DNA of 64,000 nucleotides, taken from positions 124,001 to 188,000 of the forward strand of contig NZ_FMCR01000010.1 of assembly GCF_900091575.1 (NCBI RefSeq), given 5' to 3'. The translations under genes were made by a program, and so were the position numbers. Positions 27,533-36,641 of the stretch are shown here, one piece after another (position 1 is the stretch's first letter; the number at the start of each line of letters is the position of its first letter). The DNA is from Micromonospora saelicesensis. GTDB lineage: Bacteria > Actinomycetota > Actinomycetes > Mycobacteriales > Micromonosporaceae. The notes under the pieces are model-generated. The model saw only the letters and a program-made list of their open reading frames with translations, searched no databases and was not told the DNA's origin.

Positions 27533-30109
27533 ATGCTGTCCGACGTGACCACCCCGCAAGATCTCGACGACCGGTTCCGGGAGACGCTGGCGGCGCTGCC
27601 TGCCGCCGATCGGCGGCGTGACCCCGCCGACCCGGTCACCGACGACGCCCCGCTGACCGGCGCGCAGGTGCTGGACCTGTTCGACGCGCAGGTGACCAGC
27701 CGGCAGCTCGACCTGGCCGGCCGCTGGTTGCGCAGCTTCGGGGAGGGTTTCTACACCATCGGCTCGGCCGGGCACGAGGGCAACGCCGCGGTCGCCGCCG
27801 CGCTGCGCCCCACCGATCCGGCGCTCCTGCACTACCGCTCGGGCGCCTTCTACTGCCTGCGCGCCGCCCAGGTCGCCGCCGACCCGACGCTGGCCACCGA
27901 CTCCGAGCCGCCCGCCGTCCCGGCGCGGACCGTCGACCCCGATCAGGACGACGACCGAGCGCGGACCGCCGACCCCGACCAGGACGACGACCGAGCGCGG
28001 TCCGCCGACAGTGAGTCGACCGTCGACGGCGCAGCGACACGTGACCCGGAGCCGACCTCCGATCCGCAGGTGTCCGAATCGGAGCCGGCCGGGACCGAAC
28101 CGCCCTCGGCGACCGGGGCCGCCAACGGGTTCGCGGCGTACGCCGACGCGGCCCGGGACGTGCTGCGCGGGATGGTCGCGTCCAGCCTTGAACCGATCGC
28201 CGGGGGCCGGCACAAGGTGTTCGGCCGGGCCGACCTGGCCATCGTGCCGACCACCTCCACCATCGCCTCGCACCTGCCCCGCGCGGTCGGAATGGGACTG
28301 GCAGTGGAGCGGCTGCGCCGGCTGGACAGCGCCGGACGGCGTACCGGGGCCGGGGTGCGGGTCGGCAGCGGCGCGGGCGCCACACACGCTCCCTGGCCAC
28401 CGGACGCCATAGTGGTCTGCTCCTTCGGCGACGCCTCGGTCAACCACGCCAGCGCCACCGCCGCCTTCAACACCGCCGGGTGGTACGACCACGCCGGGCT
28501 GCGGATTCCGGTGCTCTTCGTCTGCGAGGACAACGGGCTGGGCATCAGCGTCCGCTCGCCGGAGGGCTGGGTCGAGACGACCCTGCGGGCCAAGCCGGGC
28601 ATCCGCTACTTCAGCGCGGACGGAGCCGATCCGGTGCGGACGTACGAGGTGGCGGCGGAGGCCGCGGCCTGGGTACGCCGCAACCGGCGGCCGGCCGTGC
28701 TGCACCTGCGCACGGTACGGCTGATGGGGCACGCCGGGGCGGACGCGGAGTCGGCGTACCGGAGTCCGGCCGAGCTGGCCGATGACCTGGACCGGGACCC
28801 GTTGGCCGCCACCGCGCGGCTGCTGGTCGACGCCGGCGTGGCGACCGGCGAGGAGCTGCTGGCCCGGTACGACGAGACCGGCTGGCAGGTACGCCGGCTG
28901 GCCGAGGAGGTGCTGGGCGAGCCGAAGCTGGCCTCCGCGGCCGACGTGGTGTCGGCGCTGGCCCCACGACGTCCGGTGCGGGTGGCGCGGGCGGTGGCCG
29001 ACGCCGCGGCGCGGGCCAGCGGGCCGGGCGCGGGCGCCCGGGCGGAGGCGTTCGGCGGCAAGCCGCCAGAGCTGGCCGGGCCGATGACACTGGCGCAGAG
29101 CATCAACGCCGCACTCGCCGACGGGATGCTCGACCACCCGCAGATGGCGCTCTTCGGTGAGGACGTGGCCGCCAAGGGCGGCGTGTACGGGGTGACGAAG
29201 GGGCTGCGCGACCGGTTCGGGGCGGCCCGGGTCTTCGACACCCTGCTCGACGAGACGTCGGTGCTCGGGCTGGGCCTCGGTGCCGGGCTGGCCGGGATGC
29301 TGCCGGTGCCGGAGATCCAGTACCTGGCGTACCTGCACAACGCCGAGGACCAGCTGCGCGGTGAGGCGGCCACCATGCGGTTCTTCTCGCAGGGGGCGTT
29401 CCGCAACCCGATGGTGGTGCGGGTGGCGGGCCTGGCGTACCAGGAGGGGTTCGGCGGGCACTTCCACAACGACAACTCGGTGGCCGTACTCCGGGATGTG
29501 CCCGGGCTGGTGGTCGCGGTGCCGGCGCGGCCGGACGACGCCGCGCCCATGCTGCGGACCTGTCTGGCGAGCGCGGCGGTGGACGGCAGTGTCTGCGTGT
29601 TCCTGGAACCGATCGCGCTCTACCACACCCGCGACCTGTACACGGAGGGTGACGGGGAGTGGTTGGCCGGCTATCCGGAGCCGGGCGGGTGGGTGGCCGG
29701 CCACGTGCCGATCGGGCGGGCCCGGGTCTACCGGGTCGGCTCGGCGGACGACCTCACCATCATCACCTTCGGTAACGGGGTACGGATGTCGCTGCGGGCC
29801 GCGGCCGTCCTCGCCGAGGAGGGGGTGGGCACCCGCGTGGTGGATCTACGCTGGCTGGCTCCGCTGCCGGTGGCCGACATCATCCGGGAGTCCTCGGCGA
29901 CCGGCCGGGTGCTGGTGGTGGATGAGACGCGCCGCTCCGGTGGGGTCGGCGAGGGCGTGATCGCCGCGCTGGTCGACGCCGGATATGTCGGTGCCGCACG
30001 TCGAGTGGCGGGAGTTGACTCGTTTGTACCATTAGGTCCGGCAGCACGTCACGTACTGGTCTCCGCGGAAGCCATTACCGACGGTGCCCGTACGCTGCTG
30101 GCACGGTAA
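27533..30109 (+). CDS. single-chain E1 alpha-beta 2-oxoacid dehydrogenase
   Basis: An 858-residue fusion of the E1 alpha and beta subunits of a branched-chain or pyruvate dehydrogenase-type complex. The alpha half carries the TPP motif [18 protein letters not shown] to CEDNGLGIS (about residues 299-335). The beta half begins near residue 517 ([34 protein letters not shown]). Residues about 122-193 are an acidic, low-complexity insert with a 12-residue duplication, not part of the normal alpha fold. Partner E2 and E3 genes are not nearby. It lies 51 bases after a MarR gene. Substrate could be branched-chain or other 2-oxoacids; it acts in the cytoplasm. An alternative start is the GTG at 27545. 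Confidence 0.88.
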   Translation: MLSDVTTPQDLDDRFRETLAALPAADRRRDPADPVTDDAPLTGAQVLDLFDAQVTSRQLDLAGRWLRSFGEGFYTIGSAGHEGNAAVAAALRPTDPALLHYRSGAFYCLRAAQVAADPTLATDSEPPAVPARTVDPDQDDDRARTADPDQDDDRARSADSESTVDGAATRDPEPTSDPQVSESEPAGTEPPSATGAANGFAAYADAARDVLRGMVASSLEPIAGGRHKVFGRADLAIVPTTSTIASHLPRAVGMGLAVERLRRLDSAGRRTGAGVRVGSGAGATHAPWPPDAIVVCSFGDASVNHASATAAFNTAGWYDHAGLRIPVLFVCEDNGLGISVRSPEGWVETTLRAKPGIRYFSADGADPVRTYEVAAEAAAWVRRNRRPAVLHLRTVRLMGHAGADAESAYRSPAELADDLDRDPLAATARLLVDAGVATGEELLARYDETGWQVRRLAEEVLGEPKLASAADVVSALAPRRPVRVARAVADAAARASGPGAGARAEAFGGKPPELAGPMTLAQSINAALADGMLDHPQMALFGEDVAAKGGVYGVTKGLRDRFGAARVFDTLLDETSVLGLGLGAGLAGMLPVPEIQYLAYLHNAEDQLRGEAATMRFFSQGAFRNPMVVRVAGLAYQEGFGGHFHNDNSVAVLRDVPGLVVAVPARPDDAAPMLRTCLASAAVDGSVCVFLEPIALYHTRDLYTEGDGEWLAGYPEPGGWVAGHVPIGRARVYRVGSADDLTIITFGNGVRMSLRAAAVLAEEGVGTRVVDLRWLAPLPVADIIRESSATGRVLVVDETRRSGGVGEGVIAALVDAGYVGAARRVAGVDSFVPLGPAARHVLVSAEAITDGARTLLAR
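27935..28006 (+). repeat. 36-bp tandem duplication inside fused E1 gene
   Basis: Two adjacent 36-base units (27935-27970 and 27971-28006) differ at two positions and encode [12 protein letters not shown] and [12 protein letters not shown]. They sit in the acidic insert of the fused E1 protein and preserve the frame, so they look like a recent duplication in a tolerant linker. Confidence 0.9.
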
Positions 30110-30222
30110 ATTCCGTTCCACCCGGTGCGCCACTTGCGCGCAGACCAACAACTGTGTGGACTTTGCCTGACGGTCGTCGCACCGACGCCGCGAGCAGGGA
30201 CGAGATGAGGAGGCACGCGACA

Positions 30223-30660
30223 GTGAGCGCGACCGCTGGTCAGGCCGCCGACGGGGTACGCAGCCTGGCGGACCGGTTCGGAATCGAACCGGGGATGGTC
30301 GTCATGGAGATGGGGTACGACGACGACGTCGACCAGGATCTCCGAGACGCCCTGACCGACCGCTGTGGAGATCTGGTCGACGAGGACACCGACGAGGTGG
30401 TCGACGCGGTGCTGGTCTGGTACCGGGACGGTGACGGCGACCTTTTCGAGCTGCTCGTCGATGCCCTCGGCCCGCTGGCCGACAACGGCGTCGTGTGGCT
30501 GCTCACCCCGAAGGCGGGGCGCGAGGGGCACGTCGAGCCGAGTGAGGTCGCGGAGTCCGCGCCCACCGCCGGCCTCCAGCAGACCTCGACCGTCAACGCC
30601 GGCCGGGACTGGAGCGGCGCCCGTCTGGTGCTGCGTCGAGGGGCCAAGGCCAAGAAGTAG
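30223..30660 (+). CDS. DUF3052 family protein
   Basis: A 145-residue acidic protein of the actinobacterial DUF3052 family, recognised by MGYDDDVDQDLRDAL, VLVWYRDGDGDLFELLVDAL and WLLTPKAGREGHVEPSEVAESAPTAGLQ. The function is not established. The family member in Mycobacterium tuberculosis lies between aceE and ahpE, and here ahpE is again the next gene. The GTG start has AGGAGG ten bases upstream. A basic Lys/Arg tail ends the protein. Confidence 0.92.
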   Translation: MSATAGQAADGVRSLADRFGIEPGMVVMEMGYDDDVDQDLRDALTDRCGDLVDEDTDEVVDAVLVWYRDGDGDLFELLVDALGPLADNGVVWLLTPKAGREGHVEPSEVAESAPTAGLQQTSTVNAGRDWSGARLVLRRGAKAKK

Positions 30661-30748
30661 CCAGCGCCGCTCCGCTCGCCCGACGGTCCGCCCACCGCCG
30701 GGTAGCAGGCTGGTGCCGTCACCCCGACTCGACGCGAGGAGAGTTCGC

Positions 30749-31213
30749 ATGCCCATCGAGGTTGGTGCCGAAGCACCCGACTTCGTGCTCAAGGACCAGA
30801 ACAACCAGGAGGTCCGTCTCTCGGACTTCCGGGGCAGGCGCGTCGTCCTGCTGGTCTTCTACCCGCTCGCCTTCACCGGCACCTGCCAGGGCGAGTTGGG
30901 CGAGGTGCGCGACAACCTCGGCGAGTACGTGAACGACGACGTCCAGGTGCTGACCGTCAGCGTCGACTCGGCCTACAGCCACAAGATCTGGGCCGACCGC
31001 GAGGGCTACCAGTTCCCCATGCTGGCCGACTTCTGGCCGCACGGCGCCGTCGCCCAGGCGTACGGGGTCTTCAACGACGTGGCCGGCTTCGCCAACCGGG
31101 GCACGTTCGTCATCGACAAGACCGGCGTGGTCCGCTTCGCCGAGATGAACGGCCCGGGCGAGGCCCGCGACCAGCAGGGCTGGCGCAAGGCCATCGCCGA
31201 AGCGACAAACTGA
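30749..31213 (+). CDS. ahpE: one-cysteine peroxiredoxin AhpE
   Basis: A 154-residue peroxiredoxin that reduces hydrogen peroxide, organic peroxides or peroxynitrite. The peroxidatic Cys46 sits in the motif YPLAFTGTCQGEL with the expected Thr and Pro; there is no second resolving cysteine, as in AhpE. Length and sequence style match mycobacterial AhpE. The ATG is preceded by GAGGAGAGTTCGC. It follows the DUF3052 gene by 88 bases and may be cotranscribed. A tRNA gene follows. Confidence 0.93.
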   Translation: MPIEVGAEAPDFVLKDQNNQEVRLSDFRGRRVVLLVFYPLAFTGTCQGELGEVRDNLGEYVNDDVQVLTVSVDSAYSHKIWADREGYQFPMLADFWPHGAVAQAYGVFNDVAGFANRGTFVIDKTGVVRFAEMNGPGEARDQQGWRKAIAEATN

Positions 31214-31289
31214 CCGGGGTACGCCGTGCGCCCGGGTCGGCGGCGGGCAGGTAAGCTTGCCAGCCACCGGCCCGCCACACGGGCGATCC

Positions 31290-31361
31290 GGGCGCGTAGC
31301 TCAGTGGGAGAGCACCCGCCTTACAAGCGGGGGGTCGCAGGTTCGAAACCTGCCGCGCCCA
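31290..31361 (+). tRNA. tRNA-Val (anticodon UAC)
   Basis: A complete cloverleaf can be drawn: acceptor GGGCGCG with CGCGCCC, D stem GCTC with GAGC, anticodon stem CCCGC with GCGGG, loop CTTACAA giving anticodon TAC (31322-31324), and T arm GCAGG-TTCGAAA-CCTGC. The discriminator base is A and the CCA end is not encoded. tRNA genes are frequent integration sites, but I see no integrase or att repeat nearby. Confidence 0.97.
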
Positions 31362-31598
31362 CCCTTCATCACCAACGAAACCTTCCCGAGAAAATCAGTT
31401 CCCGGGGCGGAGGTCGGGTCGTATCCATCGCGGCCGTCGTCGTGATCGTCATCAGCCCTATGGCAGCAGCTGACATGGCAGAGCGTGAAGCTCGCGAGGC
31501 GCAGGCCCACCATGAGCAGTCAGACGAGGCATCGGGAGACCCGTCGTCCCCCGACTAGCTGCGCCGGATGCGGCGATACCTGCTGCCGCCCAGGCTCC

Positions 31599-32342
31599 TC
31601 AGCTGGTGAATCCGCCGTCCACGTTGACCACCGCACCGGTCACGTAGCCGGCCTCGGGGCTGGCCAGGTGCGCGACGGTGGCCGCGATATCGGCGGGGCG
31701 AGCGTACCGGCCGACGGCGGTGAATCCGCTGATCGCCGCCGCGTTCGGTCCGTCCGCCGGGTTGGCGTCGGTGTCCGTCGGCCCGGGGTTGACCAGGTTG
31801 ACGGTGATGGCCCGTGGGCCCAGTTCACGGGCCAGGCCCCGGGTCAGCCCGACCAGAGCGGTCTTGCTCATCGCGTAGAGCGTCAGCCCGGGAAAGACCG
31901 CCCGCTCCCCGACGTTGCTGCCGATGCTGATGATCCGTCCGCCGTCGCCGAGATGCCGCAGGGCCGCCCGCGCGGCGACGTACGGTGCCCTGATGTTGAC
32001 AGCGATCGTCTGCTCCATCTCTGCCGAGCCGAGCTCGTCCAGGGCGCCGACCAGGAACACCGCTGCATTGTTCACCAGGATGTCCAGCCGACCCAGTTCG
32101 GCGGCTGCCCGGTCGACCGCGCCCCGCACAGCGTCCGGGTCGGCACCGTCCGCCTGGATCGCCAGCGCTCTGCGGCCCAGCGCCTCGATCTGCTTCACCA
32201 CGATCGCGGCCCGCGCGGCGTCCTGCCGGTAGGTCAGCGCCACGTCGGCCCCGTCCTGTGCCAGGCGGAGCGCGATGCCGGCTCCGATGCCCCGGGAACC
32301 CCCGGTCACCAAGGCGACCTTGTCGTTGAGTGTCGTCGTCAT
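31599..32342 (-). CDS. short-chain dehydrogenase/reductase
   Basis: A 247-residue classical SDR oxidoreductase with the Rossmann motif TGGSRGIG at residues 13-20, NNAA near residue 91 and the catalytic Ser142, Tyr156 and Lys160 (YAMSK). It should use NAD(P)H to reduce a carbonyl or oxidise an alcohol; the substrate is unknown. The closest general type is a 3-oxoacyl-ACP reductase-like SDR of stress or secondary metabolism. The ATG at 32340-32342 has no good ribosome site; an in-frame ATG four codons upstream is possible. It is divergent from the HAD gene with a REP-type hairpin between them. Confidence 0.9.
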   Translation of the reverse strand: MTTTLNDKVALVTGGSRGIGAGIALRLAQDGADVALTYRQDAARAAIVVKQIEALGRRALAIQADGADPDAVRGAVDRAAAELGRLDILVNNAAVFLVGALDELGSAEMEQTIAVNIRAPYVAARAALRHLGDGGRIISIGSNVGERAVFPGLTLYAMSKTALVGLTRGLARELGPRAITVNLVNPGPTDTDANPADGPNAAAISGFTAVGRYARPADIAATVAHLASPEAGYVTGAVVNVDGGFTS

Positions 32343-32457
32343 GCAAACGATCATCCGGCCGCGCAGCCCTCCCGTCTGGCGGCCATCGGACGTCTCGCTC
32401 GGACCTCCAGGTCCGATTCCCGCGATCCTCGACGGCCTGCGGACCCGGCGGGCCGCC

Positions 32458-32533
32458 ATGATCCGCGCAACTTCACGGGTCCTGCTGCCGCACCAGGCGC
32501 CGACAGCAGGATCACCGAAGTTGCGCGGATCTT
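32458..32533. repeat. intergenic imperfect hairpin, GATCCGCGCAAC family, copy 2
   Basis: ATCCGCGCAACTTC (32461-32474) pairs perfectly with 32517-32530, and the inner stretches 32475-32487 and 32504-32516 pair with few mismatches around a 16-base loop. It belongs to the same family as the hairpins at 25057 and 59536. Unlike those, it lies in a divergent promoter region, so here it cannot simply be a terminator. Confidence 0.8.
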
Positions 32534-32578
32534 GCGAGGTGGGGGAGGGTGGGGCGAGCGATTCGGGGAGCGTGTGTA

Positions 32579-33208
32579 GTGGAACTGGCGGGCATTGGCG
32601 CGGTGCTGTTCGACATGGATGGCACCCTGGTCGACTCCGACGCCGCCGTGGAGCGGGCCTGGGAGCGGTGGGCCGCCGAGTACGCCGTCGACCCGGCGGC
32701 GGCCTTGGCGATCGCCCACGGCAGCCCGGCCGACCGGACCATCCGTCGGCTGCTGCCCGCGCTCGACGACAGCGCGGTCGCCGCCGCCGCGGCACGACAG
32801 CTCGCGTTGCAGTACGACGACCTGTCCGACGTGACGGCCACGCCCGGGGCGCACGAGCTACTGAACGCGCTGGCCCGGCTGCGGTTGCCCTGGGCGGTGG
32901 TGACCAGCGCCGACGCACGGCTTGCCGAGGCTCGGCTCGGTGCCGCCAGCATCAAGGCGCCGGTGCTCGTCACGGTGGAGGACGTCAGCGTCGGCAAGCC
33001 GGACCCGGAGGGCTATCTGCGGGGCGCGGCGTTGTTGGGCGTACCCGTGGGGCGGTGCCTGGTCGTCGAGGACGCCGAGGTCGGCCTGCAGGCCGGGCGG
33101 GCGGCCGGGGCGATGACCGCCGCACTGAAGGGGCTCGACGGCGACCTGCGTCTGCGCGACCTGGCCCAACTGGCGCACCAACTGGAGTCGACGCCGTCGA
33201 CACCCTGA
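32579..33208 (+). CDS. HAD-superfamily sugar-phosphatase-like hydrolase
   Basis: A 209-residue HAD phosphatase of the beta-phosphoglucomutase/sugar phosphatase type. Motif I is DMDGT with nucleophile Asp12 and Asp14, motif II is VTSAD, the motif III lysine lies in VGKPDPEGY and motif IV is VEDAEVG. A small helical cap follows motif I. It likely removes phosphate from small sugar phosphates or phosphorylated polyols in the cytoplasm. The GTG at 32579 is chosen for the GGGAG eight bases upstream. It converges on the glycosyltransferase gene. Confidence 0.9.
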   Translation: MELAGIGAVLFDMDGTLVDSDAAVERAWERWAAEYAVDPAAALAIAHGSPADRTIRRLLPALDDSAVAAAAARQLALQYDDLSDVTATPGAHELLNALARLRLPWAVVTSADARLAEARLGAASIKAPVLVTVEDVSVGKPDPEGYLRGAALLGVPVGRCLVVEDAEVGLQAGRAAGAMTAALKGLDGDLRLRDLAQLAHQLESTPSTP

Positions 33209-33249
33209 GCACTGTCGACCAGTGCGCCGTTGAGTCAGGCGAACCGCGG

Positions 33250-34503
33250 TCACCGCAGCCGGCCAGCCGACCTGGCCTCCGCGTCACCTCGCCGCGCCTT
33301 TGATGGCAGTTCCGCCGCGCTGACGGGCGGCAGCGACGCGTACAGCTTGACCAGTTCGGCCAGATAGCGCTCCGCGGACCACTCCGTCGCCGCCGCCCGG
33401 CCGTCCCGGATCACGGCCCTGCGTAACTCCCGCTCGGTCAGCAGCCGGGTGACCAACGCCCCGAACGCCGCCGGGCTGGGCTCGGCGACCGGTCGGGTGG
33501 TGCCGGTGCCGGGCCGCTCGGCGAGCAGAGTGTCCACCATGGCCACCGGCAGTCCGTACGTCTCGGCCTCGGCGAGCACCAGGCCCTGCGTGTCGGTGGT
33601 GGAGGTGAACGCGAGCACGTCCGCCGCCCGGTAGTAGCCGCCGACCCGGTGGCGTGGCACCGGACGGAGCAGGTGCAGCGCGCCGGTGACGCCGTGCCGG
33701 CGGGCCATCCGACGGACCGCGAGCCGGTGCCGCCGGGCCCCGAGCAGCACCAGCCGGGCGGCCGGCAGCTCGCGGCGCACCTGGGCGAACGCGGCCAGCA
33801 ACAGCTCGGGGTTCTTCTCCGGCGTGGCCCGCCCCACCGCGAGCAGCACCGGCGCGTCCGCCGGGATGCCGAGCCGGGCCCGCAGCCGCCGCCGGTCGTT
33901 GGCGTCGGCCTGCGGCGCGGCGGCCGGGGTCGGCAGGACCACGACCGGTGTACGCCCCGCCATCGTCGCCATCATCGCCGCGGTCTTCGCCGAAGGGGCG
34001 ATGAGGACAGTGGTGTGGGCCAGGAGGGTTCGCCCGAGCGCCGCCAGTCGGGCCTGTCGACCCGGTCCGGGATGCGCGAGCGCCCACAGGTCGCCCGCCC
34101 GCCAGCGCAGACCCAGCCGCAGGCCGGCGTACGCGGCCCCGATCGGGATCTCCGGGTAGTGCGCGGCGTACGCGACGAGGTCGGTGTGCCAGGTCAGCAC
34201 GGTCGGTACGCCCCGGGTGGCGGCCCAACGCAGGCCGGCGACGCCGAGCGGGCCGGTGGTGTGCACGTGCACCACGTCGACCGGCGCGCGGGGCGGCCGG
34301 GGCAGCGCCAACCGGTACGGCCGGGTCGGCACCGACAGCGAGGGCACCTCGCCCGGTCGGCGGCGACACCGGGACAGTGGGCCGGGGCAGTGCAGCACGA
34401 CCCGGTGCCCGGCGGCCCGCAGCAGCGCCACTGTGGTGCCGACCGAGGTGGCCACCCCCTCCGGGTTGGTGAGGTGGCTGTCGCTGACGTGGGCGATCCG
34501 CAC
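33250..34503 (-). CDS. GT4-family glycosyltransferase
   Basis: A 417-residue GT-B fold glycosyltransferase of family 4 (group 1). The N-terminal domain starts MRIAHVSDSHLTNPEGVATS and contains HVHTTGPLG. The C-terminal donor-binding domain shows VGRATPEKNPELLLAAF and FTSTTDTQGLVLAEAETYGLPV, the retaining GT4 signature region. It probably transfers a sugar from a nucleotide donor to a lipid or polysaccharide acceptor at the membrane face; the first part is similar in style to alpha-mannosyl or glucosyl lipid transferases. The tail is Ala/Arg-rich. The start is a GTG. It is divergent from the GNAT and pyruvyltransferase genes. Confidence 0.88.
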   Translation of the reverse strand: MRIAHVSDSHLTNPEGVATSVGTTVALLRAAGHRVVLHCPGPLSRCRRRPGEVPSLSVPTRPYRLALPRPPRAPVDVVHVHTTGPLGVAGLRWAATRGVPTVLTWHTDLVAYAAHYPEIPIGAAYAGLRLGLRWRAGDLWALAHPGPGRQARLAALGRTLLAHTTVLIAPSAKTAAMMATMAGRTPVVVLPTPAAAPQADANDRRRLRARLGIPADAPVLLAVGRATPEKNPELLLAAFAQVRRELPAARLVLLGARRHRLAVRRMARRHGVTGALHLLRPVPRHRVGGYYRAADVLAFTSTTDTQGLVLAEAETYGLPVAMVDTLLAERPGTGTTRPVAEPSPAAFGALVTRLLTERELRRAVIRDGRAAATEWSAERYLAELVKLYASLPPVSAAELPSKARRGDAEARSAGRLR

Positions 34504-34626
34504 CTTGCCATCGTGGCCGGCCCGCGCACCCTCGGCCGTCCCGTCCGCCCCGGGCGAGGAAACGGTTGGCGTGCCCGGGCCGGTTCTGCTGCACTACCCG
34601 CTGGCGACGACGAAGGGGGAGACGCT

Positions 34627-35106
34627 GTGGAGTTGACGTTGACGCCGATGACGGCACCGGAGCTGGACCGCTTGCGGGGGCCACTGGTGCAGGGGTACGC
34701 CGAGGACCTGGTGGCGCACCGGGGGATGACCCCGGAGGCGGCCCTGCAACGGTCGGTCGACCAGATCCGGGAGTCGCTGCCGGCGGGCGTGGCCACCGAG
34801 AGGGCGTTGCTGCGGATGGGCCGGGTCGGCGACACCGAGGTCGGCTGGATCTGGGTGACCCTGCCGGCGGCCGCCGCCCCGGACCAGGCCTGGATCCACA
34901 ACATCGAGGTGCACGAGGAGCACCGGGGACACGGGTACGCGCGGCGGATGATCCAGCTCATCGAGGCCGAACTCGCCCAGCTCGGCGTGCCCGAGCTGGG
35001 TCTGAACGTCTTCGGTACGAACACCGTGGCGATCGGCCTCTACCGCAGTCTGGGCTTCGAGGTCACCTCCCAGCAGATGGCGAAGCGCCTCACCCCGGCG
35101 AGCTGA
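34627..35106 (+). CDS. GNAT-family N-acetyltransferase
   Basis: A 159-residue acetyltransferase. The acetyl-CoA-binding motif A is HEEHRGHGYARRMIQLIE, preceded by the strand IHNIEV, and the C-terminal motif B region LGLNVFGTNTVAIGLYRSLGFEV is well conserved. The substrate is unknown; it may act on a protein terminus or a small amine. The GTG at 34627 is preceded by GGGGGA at good distance. A longer in-frame extension is open upstream but has unrelated sequence antisense to the glycosyltransferase. It lies 93 bases before the pyruvyltransferase-like gene. Confidence 0.9.
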   Translation: MELTLTPMTAPELDRLRGPLVQGYAEDLVAHRGMTPEAALQRSVDQIRESLPAGVATERALLRMGRVGDTEVGWIWVTLPAAAAPDQAWIHNIEVHEEHRGHGYARRMIQLIEAELAQLGVPELGLNVFGTNTVAIGLYRSLGFEVTSQQMAKRLTPAS

Positions 35107-35199
35107 GCCGGCGGCGGCCCAGGGACGGGTCCCCTGGGCAGGACTGTTCACCTGCCCAGCGGGAAACCGGCGCGGACCGCACCTGGGGAGGAGCGACGG

Positions 35200-36342
35200 A
35201 TGACGCATGGCGCCGGACTGACGATCGGTGTGCTGGGCTCGTACGGTGGGCGAAACCTCGGCGACGAGGCGATCCTCACCGGCCTGCTCACCGATCTGCG
35301 TACGCAGGAACCGAACGCCCGGATCATCGTCTTCTCCAGGAACCCGGAGCACACCAGGGCCGCGCACCCGGACGTCGAAGCGGTGCCCTGGGAGGGCGTG
35401 AGCCGTACCGATTCGGCCCTGGTCCTGGCCCAGCTCGACCTGCTCATCCTGGGCGGCGGCGGCATCCTGTACGACCGGGAGGCCCGCCGTTACCTGCGGG
35501 TGGTCCGGGTGGCCCAGGAACGCGGCCTGCCGCTGATCACGTACGCGGTGGGGGTCGGGCCGCTCAGCGACGGGGTGGACACCGGCATGGTCCGGGAAAC
35601 GCTCTCCAGCGCGACCCAGGTGACAGTCCGGGACCAGGAGTCCCGGATGGTGCTGGAGGAGGCCGGTCTGCTCAACCCGATCACGGTCACCGCGGACCCG
35701 GCGTTCCTCCTGCAACCGGAGGAGTTCCCGGCCCACCTGCTGGCCGAGGAGGGTGTGCCGGTCGGTAAGCGCCTCGTCGGGATCAGCGTGCGGGAGCCGG
35801 GCCGGGCCGCCGAACGCCTCGACGTGGACGGCTACCACCGGTTGCTGGCCCAGATCGGTGACTTCCTGGTGCACCGGATCGACGCGTACGTGCTGTTCGT
35901 ACCGATGGAGCGCGACGACATCCGGCACTCCCACGGAGTGCTGTCGCACATGGTCGCCGCCGAGCGGGGTCGCATCCTGCACGGCACCTACTCTCCGCAG
36001 CAGGTGCTGGGGCTCATGCGCCACTTCGACCTGGTCGTCGGCATGCGCCTGCACTTCCTGATCTTCGCGGCGATGGTCGGTACGCCGTTCCTGCCCCTGC
36101 CGTACGCCGGCAAGGTCTTCGACCTGGCCCAACGACTCGGCGTGCCGGCGCTACGCGGCGTGGAGCGGGAGGTCGAGGGGCCACTGTTGGCCGAGGTCGA
36201 CCGACTCTGGGACGAGCGGGAGCAACGCGCCGAGGCCACCGCACGACGGGTGGCGGAGGTGTGCGATCAGGCGCGGGGCACCTCGGAGGTCACCCGCGGC
36301 GTGTTGGAGAGCCTGCGAGGCCAGGCCCTCACCCGGGTCTGA
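35200..36342 (+). CDS. polysaccharide pyruvyl transferase family protein (CsaB-like)
   Basis: A 380-residue protein of the PS_pyruv_trans family, GT-B like. Characteristic parts are the start GVLGSYGGRNLGDEAIL, LLILGGGGILYD, VRDQESRMVLEEAG and the C-terminal VVGMRLHFLIFAAMVGTPFLPLPY. CsaB-type enzymes add a pyruvate ketal to cell wall polysaccharide so that S-layer-type proteins can bind. The acceptor here is unknown. The ATG follows GGGGAGGAGCGACGG. Together with the neighbouring GNAT and the divergent glycosyltransferase it suggests modification of a surface glycan. Confidence 0.88.
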   Translation: MTHGAGLTIGVLGSYGGRNLGDEAILTGLLTDLRTQEPNARIIVFSRNPEHTRAAHPDVEAVPWEGVSRTDSALVLAQLDLLILGGGGILYDREARRYLRVVRVAQERGLPLITYAVGVGPLSDGVDTGMVRETLSSATQVTVRDQESRMVLEEAGLLNPITVTADPAFLLQPEEFPAHLLAEEGVPVGKRLVGISVREPGRAAERLDVDGYHRLLAQIGDFLVHRIDAYVLFVPMERDDIRHSHGVLSHMVAAERGRILHGTYSPQQVLGLMRHFDLVVGMRLHFLIFAAMVGTPFLPLPYAGKVFDLAQRLGVPALRGVEREVEGPLLAEVDRLWDEREQRAEATARRVAEVCDQARGTSEVTRGVLESLRGQALTRV

Positions 36343-36352
36343 GCCGGGCGGG

Positions 36353-36559
36353 TCACACCGCCGGGCCGGTCCACCGGTAGCGCCACTCGCGGGCCTCCTC
36401 GCGTGCGGTCTCCAACTCGTAGATCTGCGCGTCGGCCAGCCCACCGGAGCCGAGGTGGTGGTGGGTCAGCGGCGGACGGCCGTTGCTGTCCAGTTCGACG
36501 GTGATGGTCTGCCCGTCCGCCGTGCCGCCGACGAGAAGGATCTGCACGGATGAAGCCAT
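36353..36559 (-). CDS. small hypothetical protein, 68 aa
   Basis: A short soluble protein that I cannot assign. It begins MASSVQILLVGGTADGQTITVE, a beta-hairpin-like start, then a His-rich loop (THHHLG) and a charged C-terminal helix (LETAREEAREWRYRW). Codon use matches the genome, and similar VGGxxDG small proteins occur in actinobacteria and phages. It is convergent with the pyruvyltransferase gene, ten bases from its stop, and divergent from the DinB-like gene. The ribosome site is weak. Confidence 0.65.
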   Translation of the reverse strand: MASSVQILLVGGTADGQTITVELDSNGRPPLTHHHLGSGGLADAQIYELETAREEAREWRYRWTGPAV

Positions 36560-36641
36560 GCGCCCATCCTGCCCGGCGTAGCGCCCGCCCGCAGCGGATA
36601 GCGGGGCAGCGGGGCGCGGTGCCCGTGGCTAGGGTCGGCGG

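Noticed and set aside
26192-29704. 1170-codon open frame on the - strand
   Set aside because: Runs antisense through the fused E1 and MarR genes into a wrong frame of phoD; the translation has no recognisable domain.
31433-31558. Short frame after tRNA-Val (MAAADMAEREAREAQAHH...)
   Set aside because: No ribosome site and no stable context; could be a tiny peptide but cannot be supported from sequence alone.
31290-31598. tRNA-Val as integration site
   Set aside because: No duplicate of the tRNA 3' end and no mobile gene follows; the next gene is an ordinary high-GC SDR.
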